Source: Strongylocentrotus purpuratus (taxonomy: Eukaryota > Echinodermata > Echinoidea > Camarodonta > Strongylocentrotidae). From it: 64,000 nt of DNA. The notes under the pieces are model-generated. The model worked only from the letters and a program-made list of their open reading frames with translations, made no database searches and was not told the DNA's origin. Every line of letters begins with the position of its first letter. Within the stretch, counting starts at the first letter, position 1. Positions 10,701 to 23,823 of this stretch are shown here, one piece after another. A program made the position numbers and the translations under genes. The stretch spans positions 20,706,114 to 20,770,113 of the forward strand of contig NW_022145611.1 in NCBI RefSeq assembly GCF_000002235.5, in the 5' to 3' direction.

Positions 10701-13700
10701 GACAGACCATCAGCAAGGATGCCATCTGGATGCTTAATACAGGTAATGCACTATTCTTTTTTTTTAAAAGTATGCTCTGATCATTGATCTGTTCTGTATA
10801 AACGTTATGCTTTTTGATGTAAATATGTTCATGTTTATTCAGGGCCCCATGGAAGACCACTACTTATTGGTGAATGGGCTACCCTGACAAAAGATTAAAA
10901 ATAAATAAATAAATTGATCGTGTTCACAGATTTGACAAATATACCATATTTCAAGTTTAAGCCGTTGTTTCAAGATGAAGCCATTGGATTCTTAGCCGAA
11001 GACTTCTGAGGCTGGAGACCATGGAAGATGTGATACCAAAAGCAAATCCAATGGGTCACAAAGGTATTTTTTAGTGCTTTTCACGATATCACCAGTCAAA
11101 TTGAACTAGTGATTAGTCTGATTACTGAGTTTGAAGAAGATCAACATTTCAGAGAACTTGATGGTGCTTCATGCATCCCCAAGCCCTGTGTGAATTATGA
11201 ATTCTTTATAAAAAAAACTGCTTCCTCTTAGAAACTGGTGACTGGAGCGTGCCAGCAATCGAGACCTCTTCAGACAAGTTTCCCTCCCGCATGGGTCACA
11301 CTGCGACCTTTGACCCTGAGCTCAACAGCGTGTTTGTCTTTGGGGGATCCAAGAACCTACGTTGGTTCAATGACATGCACATCTTAGATCTTGGAACGAT
11401 GAAGTGGTCACTTGTTGAGGTAAGAATCAAAGCATGAATGATACATATTTACTTTTGATTATTCATTCTTGTTTACTTTAGAAAGCTCAACATAATTTGT
11501 TTTAACATAGAGAAAAAGTACACTTGATTCTGTTTCCTTGTGTAGGACATGCAAATCCTGTACAACCATCCAAAATTCTTTGCCAGGTAAAGTGAATCTG
11601 TTTTAGCTGATAAAAATTATTTTTGAAAGACATGGCTTGGAACAATATAATATTCTCTACTTCATGTATTTCTAATATTTTGTTGACAACAGGCTTTTCT
11701 AAAATAACTGTTGATTTGCATACCCTCTTCTCTACCTCCTTGCCAGGCTGCTGGCGTAGCCCCTACCAGAGCGTATCACTCTGCAACCTTCTTCCGCAAA
11801 GAACTCTATGTATTTGGTGGTGTGTACCCTAACCCCGACCCCCAGCCTGATGGTTGCAGTAACGATGTTGTCATCTTCAATCCAGGTAATTCAGCAATGC
11901 CTTCCAGTAAAACTGCAAACATTTTGGCCATTATTGTCGGGTCATGAGTCGACAGAAGAATGTCACTGCAGGGCTTGCACCAATTTACAACAACCTTGGA
12001 TTTGGAAAGTAAAATATATTATACATTATACCATATTCTAGCAATATGTTATAAAAGGATTGTTGATTTTATATTCTGCAAATATATGTAGGACACTTTT
12101 CTTTAATCAGTAGGATAGAGCTGTCTCAACAGGCATCTTTGCCTGGCTGCAAAGTGCAGCATCCTTTATTGCTTTTTGTGAGAATATTAGAGACTTATTT
12201 TTTTGCATCTGACCTGATTGATTGAAATTTTAAAGAAAATTTGATAAAGAATATGAATGGTGGTGGTTATTTTACCTGACTGCTAAGAAAGCATAAATGC
12301 TTGTAAGTAAGCAACCAGACGGCCGACGGCTTTAGGTCCTCTCTGAGGGACCTGGTAATGAGGATTAATGCCTTACCAAAGGGCACTGGTGCATCGCCTT
12401 GGTTTCGAACCCAGGTCACCGGATTACAAGACCACTGCTCTACCGACTGAGCTATCGCGCCTCCCTATAATATGAACAAGTTTAACTGTGTGAGTGCCTT
12501 GAATGTTTAATCCCTTAGTAATTTTGTCTAGCAGAGTGGTCGTTGGATGTATTTAAACCAAATGTTCATGTATACTACTCTTTTTTCCCCCCCTAGAATC
12601 TGAGAGTTGGTATAAGCCGGTAACCATGGGGACCAAACCAAAAGCGAGATCAGGGTAAGTTTAGCACAATTGGCATTCCATACAAAATCATATATGAACC
12701 ACACTCATCATTTTTATACTGCAACAATTTCAGATTGTTTTTTTCTTCATTTTACTCGCTTGGACAGAAGGTCCATTTTAAGTAATAAAATTTAATTTTG
12801 TTCTTTAATTTTGTGAAACGTCTTCATGCATATGGGCAATTCAGCAAATATGGATCCATTAGAAACAGATACAGAATCTATTAAAAACAAATAGAAATGT
12901 AAGGAAATTCACCTCCTTGCTTCTTTGCTACATATGAAATTAAATTAAAATTAAATTGTTATGGTGCTTTTGCTGTAGAAATATGCCCTTATTTTTTAAA
13001 TCTAACCAGTTGACCTGGAACATAGCAAGGTTCTTTAGTAATATATTTAGGTGATGCATATTAACTACCAAGTAGTATGGTAATGATATAGCTACATTTG
13101 CCTATGATTTTATTTTCAGCCATTCTGCTACTCTCCTTGGGGATCAATTGGTTATCTTTGGAGGTTGGGATGCTCCTGTTTGCTACAATGATCTTCATGT
13201 ATTGGATCTATGTGAGTATAGCTTTGATATATGATGTGATATATGATATACATGTATGTGTCATATCGTCAACTATACTGTCCAAATATATTGTATGTAG
13301 ATGTCCACAAAGACATCGGATGTCCGGCAATATTCATTGTGTACAAATACAATATTAATGAAATCAAATCATAATTTTTAAAGTCTAGGCATCTATAGAG
13401 GAGTAAGGTCTTGTGGATAAATCAGCAAAATGGGGATCTCATGGTATTTGTTTTAAACCCTGTCATAGCACCGAATGCTTGATGATTGCCCGGCTTAATT
13501 GAGTCGGGAGTAATTTTGTGTAACTGCTATGGACAATATTTGTATAGAAGCTGCACTGTATAAACAAGAATTATTTTATGAACTCACAAGTTTTGCATTA
13601 AACAATCCTTCATGTTTATTCTCATCTCGGTATAGTGTTATGGCATCGACATATGACATCCTATTTCATTACGTTTCAGTATATACATATATATTTCACA

Positions 13701-15203
13701 AATGAATATTCCCTCTTGCAGGTCTAATGGAATTCACTTCCCCCAAGATGATGGGGACACCACCCTCTCCAAGAAGGTATATATACTTGATAACTGCTCC
13801 ATTCAGATGAGTAATAAAAGGGTGCCAGTTTGTACTATCATCCAATATTTGATTAACACCAGTTAAAGGAGACACAATAGTTACTGAAGTTACCTAAATT
13901 TATTCAGGCATAGGCTCTGATTACATTGCGATGCCAAAAACATAGACTATAATAACTGTGCCTCAAGATGGCAGTATAACACTATGGCGCAATATTTGAT
14001 ATGCAATACCGGGGTATGCTAAAAAAAATACCAGTTCCATATTCATAGTTACTTTGATCTGTTACTGTATGTGTATCCTTTAGAATATACAGAACACTAT
14101 TAGTCATAAAAGTTAAAGGTAATTATTACTTGTGTAGGAATGGAGGCATTATTGGGCATGCCATATGAAGGATGCAAGTGTGACATCTTAATTCCTTTAA
14201 TTACTGTAGTAATCAGTCATGAAAGGTATAGTGAATTTTTCAGGTAGCTCCTTCAGATCGAAGCATCAAAAGACAAGTGACAAAGGACAATTATTTTCCT
14301 CCTTTCTTTACAGTTGGCATGCCTCCATTGCTTTACCTGGTAACAAAGTCCTCATCCATGGAGGATACAATGGAAATGAAGCTCTGTCTGATACATTCAT
14401 CTTTCACCTTGGTGAGTAGCACATCTATTAAAGTCTAGTCTCATCTGTTACCATGGCAATTAAACATGCATGGTGGTGATCCATCTCTAAACATCCGATT
14501 GATGATGATTTCTAAACGTAGTTAGTTATCAACATTTTAAAAGAAGTGTTAACTTTGATGTAAAAGGGATTGGAAAATTTGATACTGATTCACAGACATA
14601 ACTAATATACTTAAAATATAAGGAAATATTTATTCACCATAATTCAACATAATTGTTGCATGCTCACAGTTTTTTTTCTTCAAATTGAGTATGGAAGTGT
14701 ATGTTGGTTCGAGTAGAACTTATCATTTCAAGATAAATTTATTGGCATATTTCAACCAACAGATGTTCAAGTTTCGATCTATCAGTTTATTTCATTAATA
14801 GTTTTAACATGATGCAAGCAAAGTTACATACTACAGCTCATCAAATGATGAACCATTTGAAGCAGACATGATGAACGTAATTCATTTATATGGGAATCAT
14901 TGTATAGAGAAGATATGGTATAAAATTCAAGATAGTTTGATTAAATTTCCTGGCTTTTTTGTTCTCCTTCAAGATACCTTTACTTGGAGCGAGGTGAAGC
15001 TGCACTCCAGTGTACCAATCGGTATCAGAGCAGGTCATGCTATCACCAGTTACCATGGTATCAAGACTGCATCCAAAGAAGACAAGGAGAACATGCTCAT
15101 GGCGGAGTCTCTTGCTATCTTCGGCGGGGGTGATAACGAGGACAATTTCTTTGGAGATCTGATCCCGTTCAGCTGGACATACTCAAATTTCCTGGATTTT
15201 TAG
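7724..15203 (+). CDS. Kelch-repeat beta-propeller protein with unusual N-terminal extension
   Basis: Twelve exons: 7724-7827, 8511-8669, 9081-9474, 9865-10111, 10623-10742, 11232-11419, 11747-11885, 12597-12654, 13120-13211, 13722-13776, 14314-14411, 14974-15203. Every junction is GT/AG and in phase; the product is 627 aa. The start is the first of two adjacent ATGs, with an in-frame TGA 40 bp upstream. Residues 1-125 form an unrecognised domain (motif CWQPHLSKGFTIPLKEHSYH). About 125-215 is acidic with five EVTDSQPEA-type repeats. About 220-300 is basic and Ser/Pro-rich with KKRK, a likely nuclear signal. From about 302 there are six kelch blades marked by GHT/YHS/GHS/WHA/GHA and paired glycines (LLIGG, FVFGG, YVFGG, VIFGG, LIHGG, AIFGG). 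Kelch propellers are protein-interaction platforms. The blades resemble RABEPK/KLHDC-type proteins, but the N-terminus fits no family I know, so no symbol is given. Confidence 0.85.
9253..9387 (+). repeat. Coding minisatellite, five 27-bp units in the kelch gene
   Basis: Five head-to-tail 27-bp units in frame encode EVIDSQPEA, EVTDSQPEA three times, and EVTDSQPEQ. Units differ by only a few, mostly synonymous, changes, implying recent expansion. The array lies in exon 3, in the acidic linker before the kelch propeller, and copy number is likely polymorphic. Confidence 0.9.
12290..12475 (-). mobile_element. tRNA-derived SINE in kelch gene intron 7
   Basis: Read on the minus strand from about 12470, the head is strongly tRNA-like: A box GATAGCTCAGTCGGTAGAGC, an anticodon-loop-like CTTGTAA and B box GGGTTCGAAACC, resembling a threonine (TGT) tRNA. 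A body follows with GGTAAGGCATTAATCC and CAGAGAGGACC. The body runs on instead of ending in an acceptor stem, so this is a SINE, not a tRNA gene. It is antisense to the host gene. Confidence 0.8.
13395..13590 (+). mobile_element. Diverged SINE in kelch gene intron 9
   Basis: The downstream part (TGTATAGAAGCTGCACTGTATAA) matches the tail style of the SINE fragment at 37607-37675. A faint B-box-like GTTTTAAACCC is seen upstream. Ends are unclear and the copy is old. Confidence 0.4.
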
Positions 15204-15914
15204 AAATTGACAAAACACAATTTCTTGTTCTTTCTTTCTGCTTTGATCATCAAAAATGCTGTTTTCTTTCACAAGTTTTTTCCTATATCTTGTTGTCTTG
15301 TTTGTCACATTCCATTATTTCTTCTCCATTTGTTTATCGTCTTCAATTTCTCTCAAGAAGTATCAATTTTTCCTTTTTCTATTTTTTGTTTCTCCATTCT
15401 TATTGTATTCACTATTGTTTCTGTTTCATATAGTTCTATCTTTTGTTGATCAGTCCTTCAGTTTTGGGTTTTTGTTTGTTTTACATAGAAATAGACTGTC
15501 TTCTATGATTCTATCTAGTATAGATGTTCATCACCAGAGACGTATATGAGAAAATGGTGGAGTAAAAACTTAAAAACTAACTTTTGAAATGGAGCATTAA
15601 AGGTCTCTCTTAAAAATTACTGTTAATTAATGAATTTTCAGTACCTTGATCAGCATACTCAGGCATTGACTTAGATTAGGTTATGAGGAGGTATTGTTAG
15701 AAATCCTTTGATGCTATGTGGGCAAGTGTGTCTCATTTACCTCATTATGTGTGGTTTTTTTTTAAAGCATTGTGTGATATGTACATATCTACCATGATTA
15801 AATAATGAATATCTATTTAACCAGGGTTGCAAGAAATATGATTGTGTAGTTGTATTTAATGAACTTGGAAAACTCCAAACGCTTTCCTATCAATATCCAA
15901 CAGACTGTGTAGTT

Positions 15915-16040
15915 GATGATTAGTGCCTTACTTGAGAATTGGTGCCTTACCCTATGGCATCGATGCACCACTTTTAGTTTCAATCATACACCCTGTTTCA
16001 AGACATCTGTATTCCAAGACTGCATGCCATACTCCAATGC
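15915..16040 (-). mobile_element. Decayed SINE fragment in the kelch gene 3' region
   Basis: On the minus strand it aligns by eye with the SINE at 12290-12475. Shared landmarks include the GTGCCTTACC...GGCATCGATGCACC segment and the remains of the B box and anticodon-arm region. It is much more diverged than that copy. Confidence 0.5.
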
Positions 16041-17511
16041 ACAAGCATGGTAAAGACAGTGACATGTTGCTTTTGTATTTTATTATTTCAATGTGGTATT
16101 GAAATTATATTTTTCATTGCATTTGTTCCAGAATATGTTTGGTCACTTTAGGTTAGTAGTGTTGGTGTATATTTTTCAACCATACCAGACAAGAAAATTC
16201 ATGAGTTTATGAGTTGGGTTTTGGATAACTTCCTAAAAACTCTTTTTGTACCATCTTTCTCTTTGTACACTTTTGTCCATTTTTTGTTCTCAAAGCATAA
16301 GAGCATTCCTTAATATTTAGCATTGTCAACTGTAAGGTTTTGCTGATTATTTATCTACGTCTTTCAATGTTTTGACTTGAGTAATTGTCTTAGATCTTTG
16401 AATACAATGGAATTGTGCCTGAAATAACCATTATACCCATCAATTAATATTGTATGTGGATTTTATGTATTATTTCATCCAGTCTGTAGATCATAAATGT
16501 CAATTTGTTGATTGATTAATACCAGTGATTCCATTTAATTTTGTTTAAAGATTGCTCTCTCAAATATCTATGCCAAATTTTCATTTTTGCTTAAGTTATA
16601 ACATTGAACAAGTTGATACCTATCTATTTTTCTAAATCCTTTATGACTTAAGGTGTATTCTTTCTTTTTTGTATGATTCATATTCATTGGGTTTGTTTGT
16701 TTTGTTGGTAGAACTAATGTTCCTTTGAATGTAATAATAGTTTGGTAAATATTCTTTTCCAAGCAGCATTGTCTGTCCATCTCTATACTGATATATATTT
16801 CCATATGTAGCAGATAGGCACAAGATCTACCAATGAATAATCTCTCTATGGAATTGATTGTGAATTAAAATTTATTTTCAGAAATAGGTACTTGATTACT
16901 TATTTACATCATTTACTTGTGAAACATGATCCACATATGTTCTGTATAGTTTAAAAGGCAGATAATCCTAATAGAATACACAAACCCTAATAAGTGAAGT
17001 AATTGATTTTTTTCCCCCTACAAACAAAAAAATCAAAATGAGCGCCAATGAACAAAAAGGTAAGATCACTGATGGAAAATTCAATTTTATTACCTTATGA
17101 GGAGTGAACCAAATTTTGTTTGAATTACTCTCATTGAATTGGCCTTTATTTAATTTGGTTAAAATATGTTATGTTTGACTTTGAATTGTACATCTCCTTG
17201 TGTCTGCATTGTATTATATGTAACATCTGTATTCAAAGCATCGACGTGTTTGCAGTTGATAGTGCATCAATAATGTTGCAACATATCCTGTCAATGTCAT
17301 TTCAGTGGCTAAAATCTGTTGTAAGCAGATCAAGCATAAAAAGTCACAGATATTGTAAATAGTTGTACATAATGTATTATGGTCACTCACACTTTATTGT
17401 ACTATATTTGTTCCTTGATGTTTTTCTTTGTATAATTTTTGGAAAATTGTCTAGCAGCTAGACAAGTTAATGTGGGTTTCTTCTGTAATTATGATTGGGG
17501 TGTTGAAGAGT

Positions 17512-17517
17512 AATAAA
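17512..17517 (+). promoter_or_regulatory. AATAAA poly(A) signal candidate, kelch gene
   Basis: Canonical hexamer about 2.3 kb after the stop codon. Another AATAAA near 17830 is an alternative. Confidence 0.4.
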
Positions 17518-17530
17518 GTGACAGATTCAA

Positions 17531-18227
17531 AATAATAATGATCATACTGTGTGCTCATTGTAATTGATACTTATATGATAACGGATAAGCGTAGTTCAAT
17601 GAATGGATTTCCTTCATTAATTCACCTTTGGGTTTTCTTCCATCTTCCTAACTTTCTTGACTTGTGTGCTGCTACATAGATACAATATAAATCAAGAAAG
17701 TGAATGTGAAAGTGAAAGTGAAGATAGAGAATTGAAGTTCTATATGTATATCTCTTGAAGATTTTAAGAGGGTCATGAAAAATGGTGAATTATGAATATA
17801 AAATGTATATTAAAATCAGCTTTAAGCAATAAAGTATCACCATATAAATATGACGGATGTCATGAATTTATGAAATGTGCTTTATCATCGGCGCCTATAT
17901 CAATGCCTTCTATATTTAAAAAGTAATATTTTTTGTGATGAGATTTAAAGTTATATATGACTCAAGTCAATGCAAAGACAAAGGAAAAATTAAGGTTAAA
18001 TATTTCTGGATAAAAAAATTAATTAAAGGAATTTGAGTGATGTTACAGGGAAAAATTCAGTATGTATTTTCTACAAGGACAAAACTAAAAGGTAAAGACA
18101 AATTTCAAATTCATCAGCTTCGCATGAAAATTCAGTATAATTATACTTTTTTTTAAATTGGCTCTTTAGTTTACACGGTGGCGTTCCATACTTGTTGTAG
18201 TTGGCATGCACGTGAAAATCCGCAAAA
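17531..18227 (+). promoter_or_regulatory. EXOSC5 upstream region
   Basis: About 700 bp separate the probable end of the kelch transcript from the EXOSC5 start codon. The proximal part contains an E-box CACGTG (18209-18214) within 20 bp of the ATG. No TATA box is evident, as is common for housekeeping genes. The rest is featureless AT-rich sequence. Confidence 0.4.
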
Positions 18228-21200
18228 ATGACTTCCAATCCAGAAAATAATTCCTCGGTCGAAATTCGACCAATTGGGTCGTTACAGAGCTGCATTTCTA
18301 AACCAGATGGATCAGCAGTGTTCACTCAGGGTAAGAAATTAATGTAAATAGACTGAAATATTATATAAAGATCTAGTTTTATTGTGCCTGTCGCACTGCT
18401 CGCTAATCGGCGGTGCTCACCTTCATCGTCCCCTGAGCTCGGGCGCGGAGGCGAGTATATATAGGGAGAGGTATGCAGGTGTGAAAGCGTGCACTTGGCT
18501 GAGTCAGTCTGCAGAGTAGACCGAAAGCTTCAGTCTCTATACCGTCGGTTGTTCCACTGAGACTACGTCTGGCTCCACTAGACCTCCGGTTATAGAGACA
18601 GAACGATCGCCTATGCCAGCCTATGTTGAAGATATCACGGCTAGATATTAGCTGTTAGGCCCCTCCCACAAACATGAACAAACTTGCCACGGCCGTATTG
18701 TTATGCCCCTAAAAAACCCCAAAATGTCATTTTACCTCGTGCATATCCAATTTTACATTAGGCCTAGGCTATAATACATCGGTTCCACTTACTTACTTGA
18801 TTGAAATAATCCGTTTAATGGTCCCTTTTAAGGAAATTATGGGTCAAAATCGACATCCATGTTGAAAATCTTGCAAGCCGTGTTAAACTCTCGCTGCCAT
18901 CAATCTCATCCCTTCTAGTCTACGCCGAAGGCAAAATGATTATGAAGGAAAAACTGTGCGCCATCTACACGTTCGTAATAGCGTTATCACAGTTTTTCCT
19001 TCATAATCACTTTTGTCGGTTGTTCCACTGAGACTACGTCTGGCTCCACTAGACCTCCGGTTATAGAGACTGAACGATCGCCTATGCCAGCCTATGTTGA
19101 AGATATCACGGCTAGATTTTAGCCGTTAGGCCCCTCCCACAAACATGAACAAACTTGCCACGGCCGTATTGTTATGCCCCCAAAATCCCCCAAAATGTCA
19201 TTTTACCCCATAATTTCCTTAAAAGGGACCATTAAACGGATTATTTCAATCAAGTTAGTAAGTGGAACCGATGTATTATAGCCTAGGCCTAATGTAAAAT
19301 TGGATATGCACGAGGTAAAATGACATTTTGGGGGATTTTGGGGGCATAACAATACGGCCGTGGCAAGTTTGTTCATGTTTGTGGGAGGGGCCTAACGGCT
19401 AAAATCTAGCCGTGATATCTTCAACATAGGCTGGCATAGGCGATCGTTCAGTCTCTATAACCGGAGGTCTAGTGGAGCCAGACGTAGTCTCAGTGGAACA
19501 ACCGACGGTAAAGAGACTGAAGCTTTCGGTCTATCTGCAGAGCAGCCCACGTTCCCTCTTAGTCTTGGATATGAAATTTCATGGATTTGCATTATTTATT
19601 TTTTTTGGGGGGGGGGGGAGGGGGGGAATTAATCTGTTTTTCTTTTGTCATTTTTATATTAAATATGCTTCAATTAATTCCTTATTTTATTCAAAATTGT
19701 AACTTACTAATGACATGAAATGGTCATGATGATGATGTTGTAATTTGAATTGTGTCATGTCACTCATCCTTACTTGACTGACTTTGTTAAAATTTAGTCA
19801 GTAAAATAGAAGATACAGCGTGTATGTCATGGACAGGATGGTAATTGTACAGTTGACAAACAACTTTGTAACTTAGTTTGTAAAATGTTTCTTACAAATT
19901 AAGACCAGCAAAATAAAAGATTTTGTCATGTTTTGACACTGACAGCTTTGATGCATGGAGGTGGACTGTACTAAAGTAACCAAACAGGAAGAAGAAGAAG
20001 GAAAATACTTTCAACTTTCAATAAAGTTGTATAAAAACATGGGCCTGTTTGACTAAATACTTGAAATTGACTTGAATCTATCACAACTTCGTGTCAATCA
20101 TGACTCAGTACTAAACTTAAGGAGAGAGTGTTGTAATTTGTGATTGGAGTACTAGTAATCTGAATCAATCACCACACTTTATAAGATAATAATGCGACAT
20201 ACTCTATTATTAGGTTTTTGTCTGTTTAAGAAATTGAAAGTATTTAAATTGCATTGAATTTGTCCTTTGTTATGTTTGTACATGTAGGTGACACATCTGT
20301 GATGGCAGCTGTGTATGGACCTGGGGATGTCAAACCAAATAAAGCTCTTATGGATAAGGCAACAGTAACAGTTACATACAAACCAAAGATAGGAATATCA
20401 GGTAAGGATGAATGTCAGATATATCATCAGAGTAAACTGTAAATAACGTATGTTTTTCATTCATTCTAAAGAAAGTTATGAAAACAAGTTATTTGGGAGT
20501 CTTGAGACTTGGCACATTAAAATTTTCTCCCTATATTCCTCACTAGATAGACTAGATGTCCTTTCCTCTACTTTACCTCCATAATACACACACATTCTTT
20601 TTATTGTACAAACATATTCTGTATTCCTTCACTTTGTCATGAGTATATACATTTTTGTTCAATATTACTGGATGCAGGTGAAACTATCGATAGTTTTACA
20701 GATCTATCTAAATTTGAATTTTCCGAAATGAAGAATTAGATTACTTAGAATGGTCGCAACTAATTGGAAGATTTTTATTCAATATTACATGTAGACCTAT
20801 GTCATATTTCCAGTATCATAAAAATGTATATCATGCACAAAGCAGTTAGTGGGAAAAAGCTTTCAGAAATATTGATACTTGGATCAAGTGAAATAGAGCT
20901 ACATGCTTATTTATACAATATTATGATGTGTTTTTCATTGATCAGGTGTGAGAGAGAAAGCCCTTGAAAGGATGATAAGGAATACATGCGAGACTGTACT
21001 GCTAACCACACTCTTCCCACGTTCTTCTGTTGATATCATCGTTCAGGAGATTCAGGATGCAGGAGCCGTATCCTTCATAAATTATAATGCAATATGAATT
21101 TGAACACAATTGCACCGTACATAAGTATTGGTATAAACCATTAAAAAAAGACCTGTGGCAGACCTCACAAAACCTGGTAAGAGAGGTTAGAAGAAGGCCA

Positions 21201-23823
21201 TCTGGCCTCACTAATGCAGATGCTGAAGACCGGACTTCGCCATTCAGTCAGCTTGTTTATAAAGTTTAGCAAATGGCTGAATATGAAGATTGTTTCCTTT
21301 TTTCTTTCTTTTCTTTTCTTTCAGGTTACTTTTACAACAAAATTTAATGTAAATCATGAGTAGAAATAAATTTTGTTAAATTTGTCAATGACTTTAATAA
21401 AATCACGTTGAAAAGATTTATACATTTCAATTTCCAATTTGCTACCCAAAACTAGATAATACTTCAAAGAAACTCTATATTTTTGTTATCGTATTGGTCT
21501 CAAATGGAAGTGTAAAGTAGGTCTCCTTTTTTGTGTTTGTTTGAGAGATGCTATTAACGTTTGCCCAATTGTTTTAATTGTTCATAAAAATTTTCTCAAG
21601 CAACACTAGTAGCTGATGAAATGCCACTCACTTTACACTACACTGTTAGTCAGTATTTTCATAGAATAAGCAAGATTGAAACGTTCCAAATTGGTTATCT
21701 GATTATATAAATTAAACTTTCTATGATCTTTTTCACGATGAGATATACAGGTATCGTATTTGAGCACTACTGTTGTAAATGCCTTGACCTTGAATCACCA
21801 TCAGCTGTTGGCATGTAGTATCAACGCAGCGTGCCTAGCCATGATCAACGCTGGCATACCCATGAAATGTACTGTCGCAGCTTCCTGCTGCATGATGGGT
21901 AAAGATGAAGAACTTATTATGGATCCAACCAAGGAACAGACAAAGGTATGTCTTTTTTTCAGTCCTTTTTTGTTTAATATACTGCCTAGGACGAAAACAC
22001 TTGTACAGCTGTAAGTGCCTTGGTCAGTTTATACTTGTAAGGGTAATTAGGCATCAAACAATAGTTTTGTTTTTGTTTTGTTCACAAGTGTACTTATTTC
22101 AAACATCCTTTGGAAATAAGTGCTATCATATATTTCTAATAGACATTTTTTAATTTGGCAAGAGATTCGTGTATGATGTGGCTCAATATCATTCCATGAA
22201 ACAATGCTATGGGCTCATCAATAATAATTGTTGATGCAGGGAATTGTTGAAAGTTCATTTATGTTTCTTATTTTACAAAAAGAAAAGGAGACGTTTTGCT
22301 TCGATGATGGAAATTCTTACAGGCCGATTTTTACATCTATATTTTGTAGCTATTTTTACTTCTAATGAAGAGGCCTTCTTTTTAAAAAGCTCTTTTTGAG
22401 AGAAATCAAATGCTTATTGGTCCTTTTTTTCTCATCTCACAATTAAATCATTTGAATCACAAAATATAATGGCAGAAACAAATTGTGGCATGGCTACTTC
22501 ACAGGAGCTCAATATTTTCCTATCTTCCCATATGTATTTAATTGCTTTCTAAGTCTTGGTCCCTGTCTTGTCTTGTGAACTTTTTGGAACACCTTGTTTT
22601 TCCATTTTTCTCATGTATTTCTTTTGTCTTCTAGGCTTTCAGAATACTGGGAATACCCACAAATCCAAATGTATCTTACTATTCATGAGCCTCAGTTCTG
22701 AAATTTTTATTCTATTGTGAACATCTTATAAAATGAGTGTCTTCATTGTGAGTTCTTGAAAGATTTGCCGGCAAGCAGTAGATGGCAGGTTCAAGTCATG
22801 CTGGTTTCAAGATTATTTTTTTTCTGACTTGTTTTTCAATAACAAATCAATCATTCGATCTTATTTACATAGTGTAAGCCACAACTATGTTTAAATAGTA
22901 TGTATGTTGTATTAAATTTGAATTTATCTGCCAAGGGCCATTGACCAATAATTTCTAAATAATTAAAGTCAACACCCTTTTGGCTCTGAGCATGCGGAAG
23001 CTTTATTTATACCCCACCCCCCCCCCCAAAAAAAAGAGAAAAAAGTATGTGCCTTTTACTTATATATTTTTGTTTATAATAATTTATTCTTATCTGTACA
23101 AAGTTTTGATGTGTCTATAATTTCATTTCATATATTTATATAGGATGCTGAATGTGTATTGACCTCAGCCATTGATAGCTCAGCTCATAGTCTCATAGCA
23201 TCGAGTATGCAAGGGAGCTGTTCTGTAGAACAAGTAAGTGTTCAGGATTTTTTTTCCCTCAACTCCTTAAAATCAACCTAGGATTCAAAATGAAATGGAG
23301 TATGTATTTTTTTTATCTCATTTTAACAAGATGTAGATCATTCTTAAAGAATAATAATTCATCAGAGTATGTCCTCAATATAACAACATTTGAATATTTC
23401 ATTTATATTTTCATGATCTCCTTTTGCAAAATAAATGTTTTGGTCTTTTCAAAAGTAACATAAATGCAGGTTAAAAATGATGTTTATCTAGAAATGTACA
23501 GTCAGTTAAAAAGATTAATTTCAATCTATGTAAACACATTTACTAGTATATAATTGTCTTTGTTCTATGATGTTTTCCTGAAAAGAGGTCCTCCCTGATT
23601 GGTCCCTTTCTCTCCTGCATTGTCTTCTCTACCGCAGTGCAGCCTGACTATACAAGGGATGATGATATCTTCCTTAAAATGTAATATTAGTATTTTTTCT
23701 TCAACTATTTATCTTTCTCACCTACCATAGTACCACAAGCTGATGTCAGTCTGCCAGAAAGCCTGTGACAAGGTGTTTGAGTTCTACCGAGAAGCGATGG
23801 AAAGGACTTTATCCAAACCTTGA
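18228..23823 (+). CDS. EXOSC5: EXOSC5 (RRP46), RNA exosome core subunit
   Basis: Six exons: 18228-18330, 20288-20401, 20946-21067, 21805-21945, 23144-23233, 23731-23823. Phases agree throughout; the product is 220 aa, close to the human length. Family landmarks in order are SKPDGSAVFTQGDTSVMAAV, VYGPGDVKPNKALMDKATV, KPKIGISG, EKALERMIRNTCETVLL, FPRSSVDIIVQEIQDAGA, LLACSINAACLAMINAGIPM, MDPTKEQTK, and the C-terminal helix ending FEFYREAMERTLSKP. This is an RNase PH-like fold; in animals Rrp46 is a catalytically inert member of the six-subunit exosome ring for 3'-5' RNA processing and decay in nucleus and cytoplasm. An in-frame alternative acceptor at 21750 could add 18 residues to exon 4. Intron 1 hosts a 1-kb foldback transposon. 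Identification is firm. Confidence 0.95.
18517..19533. mobile_element. 1017-bp three-arm foldback element in EXOSC5 intron 1 (MULE-like)
   Basis: The ends are TAGACCGAAAGCTTCAGTCT and its inverse, flanked by an exact 9-bp duplication TCTGCAGAG (18508-18516 and 19534-19542). The left arm 18517-18843 and right arm 19207-19533 are inverted copies, both 327 bp, with few differences. Between them are a unique stretch, an internal hairpin (arms 18933-18958 and 18988-19014) and a third, partial arm copy in direct orientation (19015-19206, equal to 18544-18736). Long inverted repeats plus a 9-bp duplication fit Mutator-like or foldback elements. No transposase is encoded. Confidence 0.9.

Larger units (their letters stand above)
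15204..17530 (+). other. Probable 3' UTR and downstream sequence of the kelch gene
   Basis: AT-rich sequence with no credible ORF follows the kelch stop codon. It holds T-rich stretches, a decayed SINE (15915-16040) and a canonical AATAAA at 17512-17517, which could be the distal poly(A) signal and would imply a 2.3-kb 3' UTR. How far the transcript really extends cannot be told from sequence. Confidence 0.5.

Noticed and set aside
11548-11588. Possible extra kelch-gene exon between TGTGTAG and GTAAAG
   Set aside because: At 41 bp it would break the phase between exons 6 and 7, which join cleanly in phase 0 and preserve the kelch blade.
12390-12470. Very tRNA-like sequence with a TGT anticodon
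   Set aside because: Sequence after the T arm is SINE body, and a worn second copy exists at 15915-16040; not a tRNA gene.
18360-18507. GC-richer block with TATATATAG upstream of the foldback element, possibly part of an older mobile element
   Set aside because: No paired terminal repeat, no internal domain and no second copy in the window; left unassigned.
22636-22671. Possible extra EXOSC5 exon encoding AFRILGIPTNPN
   Set aside because: It keeps phase, but no RRP46 homologue has this insertion and the flanking exons join with good family similarity.
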